DNA of 64,000 bases, from contig CM030940.1 in assembly GCA_018136815.1 (NCBI GenBank), positions 142,701-206,700 on the forward strand. The letters run 5' to 3'. The translations under genes were made by a program, and so were the position numbers. Below the pieces are notes generated by a model. It worked only from the letters and a program-made list of their open reading frames with translations, ran no database searches and was not told the DNA's origin. Source of the stretch: Isochrysis galbana (Eukaryota; Haptophyta; Isochrysidales; Isochrysidaceae). Every line of letters begins with the position of its first letter. Positions within the stretch are counted from its first letter, which is position 1. Below, in pieces: positions 44,621 through 54,020 of this stretch.

Positions 44621-45177
44621 CTATAATGGAGGCATGATCGGCAGAGTCCTAGAAATTGACGGATCCGAGGTTACCACTGCCTCGGATGGGAACGGAGGGA
44701 ACGGAAGGGAAGCGGCGAGAGGCGCGGCGGAAGTTGGGGAGTGGCCAATGACGGGCTGGACCACCTCCTCAGCAGAGAAAGGCGGGAGGACGGGCCTGGG
44801 CGAGGGCGACGGCGACGACGGAGCGGACATGGCTGGGCGGATCGGGATGGATAGGCTGGGGCTGAGGGATTGGAGAGGTTTGGTCGTGCGACAGCGAACG
44901 AAGGCCGGCGAGGCAAGCGCAGGGTGCGGAAATGCGTGGGAGCCAAACCACGGGGAACCGCGCGACGGCGTCAACGTATACCACCGGCCAGTGCAGGCGA
45001 GTGCGTGCGGCGCGCGGCGCGCGCTCGGCGAGGGTCTGGGCCCGAGTGGTGTCAGCTCAGCCCCTGCCAGCAGGCAGGGGCTGAGGTTGAGTGTGCAGGC
45101 CCACCCAAGGGGTGTCTGCGATGGAGGAGGGGGGGCACGGGGCCCCCATGACCCTATCAGTTTTACTGATAGTTGTT
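44621..45177 (-). mobile_element. LINE-type 5' fragment (family with ORF start MSAPSS)
   Basis: The minus-strand 5' end is CAACTATCAGT-AAA-ACTGATAG (45172-45154), then GGGTCATGG (45150) with a GGGGGC..GCCCCCC hairpin. Further in, an ORF from 44974 reads MSAPSSPSPSPRPVLPP followed by EEVVQPVI, repeated in diverged form at 53810-53580. N-terminal fragment only. Confidence 0.7.
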
Positions 45178-45180
45178 AGC

Positions 45181-45627
45181 AAGGAGGGAACATAGAAACG
45201 CAAACAACTTCTAAAACAAAAAGGTCGATCGCGGATGCGACAAACAACGGCCGTCAGAGGCCTGAAATCGGGTATTTTTCGAAAATTTTGCCGGAAGACC
45301 CCCGGTTTTTTTTGCGGATCTCCTATACCAGAACATATATAGGAAGCTTATTCAGGCCTTCGTTAGCCCATTCCAGATTGCAGATGGCAGATGGTGCCCT
45401 AGATGGGAAATACGGTGCTGGGGCCTGCAAATACAGCCAAAACCATTTCGAATACATTCGAGGCCTGCAACCCAAGACGCGCTTCAAATACAGCCAAATA
45501 CATATGTATTTGGCCTCTGGCCAAATACGGTGAATACGTATTTCCCATCTAGGGATGGTGCCCTCCGCACCCCCCTAGTGAGTGACCGGGCTACTAAAAC
45601 AAAAAGGTCGATCGCGGATGCGACAGG
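45181..45627. repeat. repeats E and H with MITE copy C inserted
   Basis: CTAAAACAAAAAGGTCGATC plus GCGGATGCGAC occurs at 45211-45241 and again at 45594-45625. The middle (45260-45375, 45562-45590) matches 50645-50800 on the minus strand, next to the hAT transposase remnant. Confidence 0.65.
45398..45553. mobile_element. MITE family 1, copy C
   Basis: 156 bp, CCTAGATGGGAAATACG inverted termini, flanked by perfect GATGGTGC (45390-45397 and 45554-45561). The related repeat at 50.64-50.70 kb lacks the element, giving an empty site. Confidence 0.9.
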
Positions 45628-46093
45628 GAGAGGGAAGGAGAGATGGCGCGAATTTTAGAAGTTAGAAGTTAAGAGAGGAGCGACAATCGTATGAATCAAA
45701 ATCGTAGAACTGTAGAACTAGCTTAGATCGTCGTAGCTTTAGTATTCATGGAACCGTAATGCGCCGGAGGAAAGGGGTTTTGTTTTCCTTCCTCTACACG
45801 ATAGAAGGAGAGGAGGAGAGAGAGAGGAGAGGGCGAGCTTGGGGCTGTGAAACCGCCGTTTGTTCGCCATGGCGGTGTGAGCGTGACGGCCCTCTGACTC
45901 TCTCTCTCTCTCCCCCGCCCCCCCCCCCCCCCCTCGCTGCGAGCCCCCCCCCCCCCCCCTCCCCGCCCCTAGTTCTCCCTTTCAGTCTCTCCCCTCGCTG
46001 CTGAGCCTGAGCAGCAGATCCAGCTCCTTCCTCCACCCGCGTTTTCCGACTCACTCTCTCTCTCGTTTCCTCTCTCCCTCCCTCTCGTCCCTC
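45628..46093. other. upstream region of the surface-protein gene
   Basis: CT tracts and two long C runs (45909-45933 and 45947-45959). Probably promoter and 5' UTR. Confidence 0.5.
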
Positions 46094-49000
46094 TTGTCCT
46101 CTCTCTCCCTTGCTCTCGCCTCTTTATTCTCGTCGGCTCCGATGGTGGAGCTCGTGTACCGTGGGAGGAGGACCAGGAGGCAAGGAGCGTGGTGTGGCGC
46201 TGGCTGGCACCGACAGATCGGACTGCTCGTACTGCGCATTGGACTTGTGCGCGCACAGTGGGGCAGCTGGGTATGGGGCGCTGCCGACAGAGTGAGTCTC
46301 TGGCTTGACGATCAGACGGAGGGGGGGCGTGTTGCTTCCCTTGTAGCTGAGAGCGCTCAGAGCCCCAGGCGACTGCAGACGCTGCCGGCGTCCCCGCAAC
46401 CGCCTACACCGGCCTCTCCTGACCCTTCCCCGCCGCCGCCCCACAGCCCAATCTCACCTGAGCCGTCGCCACCTCCACCCTCGCCTGCACCCCTCCCACC
46501 CCCACCCTCACCGCCGCCGCCTTCACCACCTCCACCCTCACCGCCGCCACCTAACTTCCCTCCCATGGTCCCCGCCACGGAGCCACAACAGCCGCCACCG
46601 CCGCCTTCGCCACCACCACCCTCTCCGCCACTGCCGTCTCTTCCTCCGTCACCACCGCCGCCTTCACCCCCACCTGCACCGCCGCAGCCATCGCCGCCGC
46701 CCCCATCGCCTCCGCCACCCTCACCGCCCCCTCCCACGCCGCTACCGCCTCCACCGTCGCCCCTGCCTCCGCCACCATCGCCACCGCCGCCCTTACGGCC
46801 ACCGCCAACCCCACCGGCGCCACCACGCTCGCCGCCATCTCCTCTGCCAGCGCCACCGCCGCCGTCGTCCCCACCGTATCCACCAGGGCTGGCACCACTC
46901 CCGCCGCCCCCTGTGACACCATCACCTTCGCCCCCCCCCTCGCCGCCGCCTTCGCCGCCGCCATCGCCGCCGCCGCCATCGCCGCCGCTGCCATTGCCAA
47001 TGCTCCCACCTCCATCGCCGTATAAGCCACCACCATCGAGCCCTCCCTCGCCACCGCCGCCCTTGCCGCCGCCATCGCCCTTGCCGCCGCCCTACCCTCC
47101 GGGACTCGCGCCGCGGCCGCCTCCACCGTCACCCCCTCCACCGCCCGCGCACCCGCCCGTGCCACCGCCTTGGCCGCCACCCCCCGTGCTGCCACCTGCT
47201 CCCCCGAACCCGCCACCTTCGCAGCCGCCGCCACCGTTTCCACCGAGCCGAGCGCCAAGGCCACCGCCGCCATCGCCGCCGCCACACATACCCCCCCCAC
47301 CCTCATTACCACCACCCTACCCGCCACCGAGTCTTCCGCCCTACCCACCCGGACTGGCGCCGCTGCCTCCACCTCCGTTGCCGCCACCGCCATCGTTGCC
47401 GCCTCCACCCATCCTGCCACCGTCGAGCCCACCATCGCCGCCTTCCCCTCCGCCTTTTCCACCACTCCCCCCGCCAAGTCCGGCACCGCCACGACCACCG
47501 CCTAGACCACCGCCAGGCGCGCCACCACCATCCATGCCCCCGTCTCCACCTTCGCTGCCACCCGCGCTGCCGCCCTTTCCGCCACCGTCGTCGCCAAACC
47601 CGCCCTCGCCACCGCCGTCGTCGCCCAGCCCGCCCTTGCCGCCCTCGCCACCATCTCCTCCACCTGTGCCCTCCACTCCGCCGCCGCCGCCGCCATTGCC
47701 GTCGCCGCCGCCGCCGATATTGCCCCCCGAGGCGCCTCCTCCGCCACCCTCGCCGCCCCCGGCGCCCCCTGGTGGCTATAGCCCGCCACCGCCTCTACCG
47801 CCTTCGCCGTCTCCGCCCCACCCTCCGTTGTTGCCGCCTCCTCTGCAACCCTCTTTCTCAATAGCCATTAGTCTCGTCTTCAACTCAAGTGGCGACGCCA
47901 GCGCGTACGACATCGCGAGCCTATCTGCAGACAGCGTCCTCGACCAGCTCGCTCTCGCCGAGCCTCCAGTGCTTGTGATCGACCACGCTTTCGCCCTCGT
48001 AGACGAGTGTGAGGTACTAATTGTTCTCAACAGCGCGAGCGCCAACCCGACAGCAGACGATATTGTCGCCGCCGCGGAGCGCGGCGCGTGCAAGGGTGCG
48101 GCTATTTGCGAGTTCAGCGTCATCAACGCGCTCTCCTCTCGCCGTCGCCGCTCGCTCGCAGAGAGGATGCTTCGCGTCGTGGTACGCCGTGACTACGGCG
48201 AGGCCGCGATGCGTGATGGCACGGCTGACGTGGGTGTGGGTGAACCGATGGTGGGCGCAATCAACGAGGCGGTCGGCCCACCGGATGCCGCAAGCCTGAC
48301 GGCCTCTGCTCTGCGCTCCCGCGCCGCGCGAGTCACCTTCACACCCTTGCCTGCGGACGGGGCCCGCGCGATGGACGCTTTGCGCGACAACAGCAATGCC
48401 ATCGCCGCTCGGGTTGCGGAGGCCCTTGGCCTTCCCACCAGCGCCGTCGAGCTGGTCGACCCGCAGGCGATGTCGCCACCGTCTGTGCCGCCGTCTGTGC
48501 CGCCGTCTGTGCCGCCGCCCCGGTCCCCAATGGAAGGGATGACACAGGGCAGAAGACCTTCCGGTGGCGCAATCGCCGCCATCATTGTCGTACCTGCTGT
48601 GATAATTGCGTTGGTGTCATGTGTTTGCATTTGCGCGTGGCTCAGGCACCCCAAGGAGACTCACCAGCGAATCACGTTTGCGGATGTGGTGTCGGCGTCG
48701 CGCGCCCCAATCGACCCGATGCCGCGTGGGGAGGCGCGCAAGGACCCCATGCGTAGCCGCCGCTTTGGGATGCGCATGGCTGTTGTCACAACGCTCAAAG
48801 AGCGCGACGAGAGTGCCGCCGAGCAGAGCCTGCCCGCTCGCGCCACGAGCCGACTGCAACTCAGGCACAAGTCACAACAGCGACCTAGCGCTCCGCCCGT
48901 AGTGGAGGTGGAAGAGCCGCCACCGCCACCGATCGCGGCAACGCACAGCGAAATCGAGGGGCACGTTGTCGCGATCCCGTCTGATCGGGATGAGGACATC

Positions 49001-49696
49001 TTCGGTCCGAACGGCACTCGGTCGGTACAGGACGGCGCGACGGCCGCTCTCATGGGCCCTTCCGACGTGCAACAAACGTATGCGTGCAAACAGGAGCCAC
49101 AGCAAGCCAAGACAGAGCGCCCGGCTTGCTTCGCCGACGCCCCCAAGCGCGATCTGCGCCTGGCGGCCTTATTGGAGAATGGCAGGCCAGTGACGCCGAA
49201 CCGGTCAGTGTCCCTCTCTCAGCCGGTAGGGCTTGGGGCAGAGGAGCCCGGCAGAGGTAGCACGTCCACTAGCGTGCTTGGGAACCTCGTCTTGGCCTCC
49301 ACTGCACGGCTACCTGGGTCCGCGCTCGCAGTGGCCAGCGAGGGTGTCGACAGTGACACAGTTCAAACGCGCATACCCTCACTTAGACCGCCTCGGCCCC
49401 GTCCGACGCGCCTGGCTGCGGTCGACGTCAAAGTGCAAACGATGCGAGAGATGCTGTCGATGTCTGGGTCCTCGAGCGCCTCGAGGCCGTTAGGTAATAA
49501 AACGGCCTCCACCCGCATTGGCAGCGGGACAGCGCCGGCTGACGAGGCCATGGAGAAGCTCAAGCGGAAGATGGCCGCCCTCTCTGCCCTCGCCGAGCAA
49601 CACCAAGGTGGACTAGCAGCCCAATCCACCGGTGCGGGTGCTGAGCTGTCGGCGACGGCTGCAAGAAGCCCAACATCCGAACGTACGCGCGGCTGA
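46094..49696 (+). CDS. Pro-rich single-pass surface protein (cell-wall/HRGP-like ectodomain)
   Basis: 1200 residues without visible introns; ATG 46142 (MVELVYRG) is an alternative start that puts a basic stretch and IGLLVLRIGL as signal sequence near the N-terminus. About residues 98-590 are (S/P)-rich, with SPPPP and PPPSPPP runs and three copies of PPYPPGLAP, typical of hydroxyproline-rich wall proteins. A globular region follows (about 590-800, IAISLVFNSSG..YDIASLSADSVLDQLA..), repeated loosely (RVTFTPLPADGARAMDALRDN..), which could be SEA- or ferredoxin-like. A transmembrane helix lies near 826-850 (AIAAIIVVPAVIIALVSCVC), and a ~350-residue Ser/Arg/Pro cytoplasmic tail ends in a short coiled coil. 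Role inferred: anchoring or sensing the cell covering. Volvocine pherophorin membership is not shown. Confidence 0.75.
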   Translation: MSSLSLALASLFSSAPMVELVYRGRRTRRQGAWCGAGWHRQIGLLVLRIGLVRAQWGSWVWGAADRVSLWLDDQTEGGRVASLVAESAQSPRRLQTLPASPQPPTPASPDPSPPPPHSPISPEPSPPPPSPAPLPPPPSPPPPSPPPPSPPPPNFPPMVPATEPQQPPPPPSPPPPSPPLPSLPPSPPPPSPPPAPPQPSPPPPSPPPPSPPPPTPLPPPPSPLPPPPSPPPPLRPPPTPPAPPRSPPSPLPAPPPPSSPPYPPGLAPLPPPPVTPSPSPPPSPPPSPPPSPPPPSPPLPLPMLPPPSPYKPPPSSPPSPPPPLPPPSPLPPPYPPGLAPRPPPPSPPPPPAHPPVPPPWPPPPVLPPAPPNPPPSQPPPPFPPSRAPRPPPPSPPPHIPPPPSLPPPYPPPSLPPYPPGLAPLPPPPLPPPPSLPPPPILPPSSPPSPPSPPPFPPLPPPSPAPPRPPPRPPPGAPPPSMPPSPPSLPPALPPFPPPSSPNPPSPPPSSPSPPLPPSPPSPPPVPSTPPPPPPLPSPPPPILPPEAPPPPPSPPPAPPGGYSPPPPLPPSPSPPHPPLLPPPLQPSFSIAISLVFNSSGDASAYDIASLSADSVLDQLALAEPPVLVIDHAFALVDECEVLIVLNSASANPTADDIVAAAERGACKGAAICEFSVINALSSRRRRSLAERMLRVVVRRDYGEAAMRDGTADVGVGEPMVGAINEAVGPPDAASLTASALRSRAARVTFTPLPADGARAMDALRDNSNAIAARVAEALGLPTSAVELVDPQAMSPPSVPPSVPPSVPPPRSPMEGMTQGRRPSGGAIAAIIVVPAVIIALVSCVCICAWLRHPKETHQRITFADVVSASRAPIDPMPRGEARKDPMRSRRFGMRMAVVTTLKERDESAAEQSLPARATSRLQLRHKSQQRPSAPPVVEVEEPPPPPIAATHSEIEGHVVAIPSDRDEDIFGPNGTRSVQDGATAALMGPSDVQQTYACKQEPQQAKTERPACFADAPKRDLRLAALLENGRPVTPNRSVSLSQPVGLGAEEPGRGSTSTSVLGNLVLASTARLPGSALAVASEGVDSDTVQTRIPSLRPPRPRPTRLAAVDVKVQTMREMLSMSGSSSASRPLGNKTASTRIGSGTAPADEAMEKLKRKMAALSALAEQHQGGLAAQSTGAGAELSATAARSPTSERTRG

Positions 49697-50135
49697 AGAT
49701 CACCGCCACTCCAGCCGCGTCAATCCTCATCCTTCGATGACGTGACCCCCTACCCGAGCCCGTGTACGGCGGTGGTTCCCGTGCAACACACTTGAAACGC
49801 GAGTCCGATTCTTTTCTAAACCCACAAAACCGTGCACGACTCAACTAGGAGTACATGTGGTCTAGTTGCGCGATTGGTTGCTCGCAACAGGTGACGGTAG
49901 GGGCGATGTGGAGGGCGCAGAAGGTGCAGTGCGTGCGGCCATGGCTTTCCGCATGAGGTGTCCGGTAGGTTAACCGCTCTTTTTGGCTAGTTAGTTGTGA
50001 GGAAGCGCGCCACCGCCATTGCCATTGCGCCCACATCCTCTCCGGGCCTGATCGGCGAGGGTGGTCACTCGCTCCCCTTGGCTCCGAGAGCCGAGGGGGA
50101 GTCGCCGTTCCGTTGTGCGCTTCTCACTACTACGA
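49697..50135. other. intergenic, no gene seen
   Basis: 3' flank of the surface-protein gene, then mixed DNA with short ORFs only. Confidence 0.5.
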
Positions 50136-50137
50136 CA

Positions 50138-50312
50138 AGATAAGTAATACATCTGGGCGTTAGTACCACTACTGCAACCAGCCCAGTACTATCACAACAC
50201 CCCTTCAGTCCACGTGCCTGTACGCCTTAACGTGTGTTGACACCACAGATACGTACGCATATGCACCCCTTCGAATCTCCTCCCTCGCAGACCCCCAGCT
50301 CTCATTATAACT
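50138..50312 (-). mobile_element. 3' end fragment of the short element found at 54928
   Basis: Minus-strand match to about 55680-55849: GTTATAATG.GAG.., GGGGGT.TGCGAGG.., GATGCATATG.GTA.GT, GTAGTGGTACTAACGC. The tail reads ACTAACGCCCAGATGTATTA. Confidence 0.65.
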
Positions 50313-50850
50313 ATATCAACAAATCACAAGCCACCCCCAGTGGTCTACAGCTGTACTTCACTCCTACGTCGAGACGTCAAGTATTGCCAAGACCAAGACC
50401 TTGGTGTGCTTCTTCGCTTCGCGAACTCAGCGTGCCTAGAGCGCTTTCGTTGCGCCGTCGCGCGTCATCAACAGTATGGATTGAGTTTTCTAATGCCACC
50501 TGCCAAGCCCACCCCCCCGCGGCAGAAGATGATTTCTACTCTGGGTGGTAACAAGCGTATATCCGGGGTCCATTAGGACCCAGACCCCCCTCTTGGGCCC
50601 CCACCACAAAACGTAATCAAATACTGACAAAAGACACTAAATGCTAGCCCGGTCACTCACTATGGTGGTGCGGAGGGCACCAGCTGCAATGGGTGGATGA
50701 CGGGCTAAATAAGCTCCCTATAGTTTCCGGTAGGATGAATCAGCAAAAAAAAGTGGGGGTTGTCCGGCGAAATTTTCGAAAAATACCGAATTTCAGGCCT
50801 TCGAAGACGGTGCGCGAAATACAGTCGAGCCCCCCTCCGGTATATTTTTA
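50313..50850. other. repeat H and unassigned DNA before the hAT remnant
   Basis: 50645-50800 is an inverted match to 45260-45375 joined directly to 45562-45590. The rest shows nothing recognised. Confidence 0.5.
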
Positions 50851-51561
50851 GTGAGGCCGTTCATGCAAGGCACAAATATAGTAAGACGGGGAAATTTCTG
50901 TCGCCAGCTCACTAGGTCTACCAGGCTTGAAACCATATCAAGCAATGCCGCCCTAGCAGTCACGCCAATCGCCCCACATCGCGTCGAAACTGGCCGTGTG
51001 TGGGCCGACAACAACGCCAACGTTACCCGGCCGAACGAGCCGGAGTACCCAACTTTCGAACACGACCGGGCGCGCTGCCGGCGCTTTCACGTTCACCCAC
51101 TCGGACAGAATGGCTCGCAATGCATCATATCAAGAAATGCCGCCCTAGCAGTCACGCCAATCGCCACAGCCGCTTATTGCTTGGAGCCTGAATTCTGTCG
51201 TCGCTCTTTCAGTACAGATGAAACAAATGATACCAAAGAAGTGCTCAAGCAGATGGCGACGGATGAGCATCCATGTCCGGCGCTTCTGGCCGACATGGCC
51301 GACTTCCAAGAGGCGATTTCTGCAGGCTTATACGACTTGGCTGATGCCGTTGCATTTTTGGCGAAGGCGAAGGGCATGGCCTCGTACAAGTGGGCGAACA
51401 TGTATTTGGCGCCGTGGCCTCATCTGCGTTGGCATTGGGCAGCGATGTGTTTGTTGGCATTGTCTTGCTCTGCGTCAGGGTGTGAGCGGTCATGGTCCGT
51501 CGAGGATTGGATACACTCCAAGAAGAGGAACCGGCTGGGGCATCGCAATGTGGAGAGATGA
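50851..51561 (+). pseudogene. hAT-family transposase remnant (C-terminal dimerisation domain)
   Basis: The open frame's second half (from about 51165) matches the hAT C-terminal region: AAYCLEPEF, then WPHLRWHWAAMCLLALSCSASGCERSW, SVEDWIHSKKRNRLGHRNVER and a stop where the family continues. The ERSWS..I..KKRNRL block is diagnostic. The first half includes a duplicated segment (AATGCCGCCCTAGCAGTCAC at 50944 and 51136) and shows no catalytic DDE region. It is therefore truncated, but shows that hAT elements, a plausible source of transposase for the 8-bp-TSD MITEs, have existed in this genome. Confidence 0.75.
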
Positions 51562-52601
51562 GCCCGAAGATGAGGTGTTGCGGGTAGGGGGGGTTGTACA
51601 CTTCCCCTTGTTCATTTCCCGCCCTTTTAGGTTTTCCTGCGCGACTCCATCGCCATTGTCACGCCCCGATCCCCTCCTTCCTCGCCCGTCCCCGATAGGA
51701 TCCCCCCTCTTCCCCCGCGGGCGTTCCCCCCCTTTTTCCCTCTTTCCCCGTTCCCTCCCCCGAGTGTTTCCTTGAGTCTCTGGCCCCGTTTCATCCGTTC
51801 CTTGTCTTGAGTGTTTTCTCTTTCCCGCGCGTGGCTCTCCCCCCCCCCGCGCGTCTTCTCTCTTCGGCCGTCTCTCGCTCAGCGCCACCGCTCGAGCGCC
51901 CTTGTGCCTTGCTCCATCCGCTTCTGTGCTCCCTTCGCGTCCCGCGTGTCCCCATGTCGACCGAGGGTGACCCCCCGCTCTCAGCCTCTCCTGCGTGTCC
52001 CTTCCCCGCCCGTGCCGTTCCGTCCCCCATGCTCCCATCGGGCTGTACAACTCATGTTACATCTCACAACCCCCACATTCCCTCGCACACCACAGCCACA
52101 GTTCCACTCACCTCCTCACATGAGGAGTGAGCGTGTATCCTCAGGATTTAATACTAATTACTAATATATTAGAGGCACCTCATGGATGCCTTTTGGGTCG
52201 CGGCGCGGCACACATACAGAGGATGACGCCCGCGGATAGCCGGACCATTGATGCTGTAAAACGTAGCTGGTCCGAGACTTGCAGGCCGCGAGAGGGAGCC
52301 GGAGGATGTTAGCCGGACAATCGAGTACATGACAACACCGCAATAAATAGGCTCGTGATCGACTGGGGCGCCGACGTGCCTTGTGCATGTCGATTTCACT
52401 CGCCGAGGGCTGCCCGAGCCCTAACCCTCTTGCCCGTTGTTAGTGGTTGTGCGCGGCGGTTGCGTCCAAGTGGGTCCCCGAACAGCAGTGAAGGGAGCTC
52501 CGTGGGCGCGGCGGGTGACGGCGCACCAAACAACGTATTCTTGCACAGCGCCAATGCGAGCGCGTGCGGATCCGTGTGCAGGGCTACCGCGCCGATTGGG
52601 C
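51562..52601. other. C/T-rich then mixed DNA, no host gene seen
   Basis: 51595-52130 is pyrimidine-rich and carries a short ORF from 51955 (MSTEGDPPLS) whose Ser/Thr/Pro/His composition recalls LINE N-termini; it may be another 5' fragment. 52140-52600 shows nothing. Confidence 0.4.
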
Positions 52602-53384
52602 TCATGAGCCATGCAGCCCATCTGGCAACGATAGCTGCGCTTCGAGAAGCGCATCACTCTGTACTCTAGACGCGGATTCTGCGACGATCTCGCGCCTACG
52701 CTCCTCGAAAAACATGTTGTACGCACGAAGGGACGCCGTATCAGCCGCAACCACGTGACCCCCCTCGTGCACCACCGTTGTGCGACCCTCAGTCGTGAAG
52801 AGGGCCTCTAGCTTCCTCCCCTGCCGTGGCTTGACAATGGTGTCCCTCTCTCCATACACGTGGAGCGAGGGAAGGTCAAAGGGTGCGCCGCGGTACTCGT
52901 GCGTGAGATCTGGCACGGCAGGCGCGCATTGGAAGCCTCCCACAAAACATGCGAAGCGAATGGAGCGCCTGTGCGCTGGGAGAGCTGCCTGTCTGGCGAC
53001 AAAGAGAGAGAGCAGCCCTGCTCCCTGCGAGAAGCCGAGAACACCATCGAACGGGTCTTCCTCATGGCGCTCGAGAGTGTCAGACAGAAGCTTCAGACCC
53101 TCCCCGATCCCATCAAACTCCCACCGGCCGTCGGCACGCTGCGATGGCCTCCACCACGCCAGAGTCTGCCCAGAAGTCTCCCCCCTCTCGCAGTTCTCTC
53201 GTCCTCGCTCTTCCAGCAGCTCTTCCGGGACCATCGGGTGTCTCTCAATGGCATGCGGGGCATCGAGGTAGCTCCAGACCACGCGGTTCCCCACGCCCGA
53301 ACGCACGGGCCCCATGTGACGACGGAGAGCCACGCCGCTCATCGAGAAGCCATGGAGGCACAGGACGCGCAGCGGACGCTCCAT
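52602..53384 (-). CDS. FSH1/OVCA2-type serine hydrolase
   Basis: Alpha/beta hydrolase, 260 residues, single exon, close to the family's usual 220-270. N-terminal strand and oxyanion region LRVLCLHGFSMSG; nucleophile elbow GVLGFSQGAGL; FACFVGGF; LPSLHVYGERDTIV holding the acid Asp; VVHEGGHVVA holding the catalytic His. Family members are cytosolic esterases or thioesterases of uncertain substrate. All three triad residues are in place. The last ~35 residues lie beyond the catalytic domain and may be unstructured. Confidence 0.9.
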   Translation of the reverse strand: MERPLRVLCLHGFSMSGVALRRHMGPVRSGVGNRVVWSYLDAPHAIERHPMVPEELLEERGRENCERGETSGQTLAWWRPSQRADGRWEFDGIGEGLKLLSDTLERHEEDPFDGVLGFSQGAGLLSLFVARQAALPAHRRSIRFACFVGGFQCAPAVPDLTHEYRGAPFDLPSLHVYGERDTIVKPRQGRKLEALFTTEGRTTVVHEGGHVVAADTASLRAYNMFFEERRREIVAESASRVQSDALLEAQLSLPDGLHGS

Positions 53385-53640
53385 CTGCCCCCTCCGCCCC
53401 TCTCTCTCTCTCCCCTTCTTCCCCTCTCGAGAAGTTTTAACGATCTACGACGTCTATAAATAGCCGTGAAGAAGAGGGGTGTGTCCGTTGTCCGCCTTAT
53501 GGACTTATGGATGACTGACTAGATGGGAAATACGGTGCTGGGGCCTGCAAATACAGTCAAATAAATTTTTAACAAATTTTTATGGATCGCGGCGCGGCAA
53601 AGGAACGGGACTAGCGCGCACACAAGACAGGACTGACGGA
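53385..53640. other. MITE 1 left end fused to repeat X start
   Basis: 53518-53560 is the left terminus of MITE family 1 (ACTAGATGGGAAATACGG..). It is truncated and runs directly into the first ~75 bases of repeat X (53562-53637, compare 13882-13956). Confidence 0.7.
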
Positions 53641-53860
53641 TCGAGCATGACCACGGGCTCGATATGCGATGATTCGGAAGGGAGGCGATCGGCGGAAGGC
53701 GCGGCGAAGGAGGCCGGGAGTGATGGAATGACGGGCTGGACCACCTCCTCAGCAGAGGAAGGCGGGAGGACGGGCTTGGGCGAGGGCGAGCGCGACGACG
53801 GAGCGGACATGGCTGGGCGGATCGGGATGGATAGGCTAGGGCAGAGGGATTGGTGAGGTT
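53580..53860 (-). mobile_element. LINE-type ORF fragment (MSAPSS family)
   Basis: The minus-strand ORF from 53810 begins MSAPSSRSPSPKPVLPP and continues EEVVQPVIPS, homologous to 44974-44621. 53640-53580 is already repeat X, so the ORF is cut. Confidence 0.65.
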
Positions 53861-54020
53861 TGGTATTGAGGTAGTGTTGAGAACGAGGGACGAGAACGGG
53901 AACGAGGACGAGAACGAGAGCGACGAACGAAGAACGACAGACGCCAGACGGCTAGAGGCCGATGGACCGACAAGATGACACTACACTCACGTCAACACTC
54001 TCCACACTAACGTATCTCTA

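Noticed and set aside
46551-47498. 315-residue minus-strand ORF (Val/Ala/Gly-rich)
   Set aside because: Exact shadow of the CCN-biased proline codons of the surface-protein gene; no domain, and composition follows from the opposite strand.
50851-51160. First half of the hAT frame as a catalytic domain
   Set aside because: Contains an internal duplicated segment and no recognisable DDE residues; only the C-terminal domain is supported.
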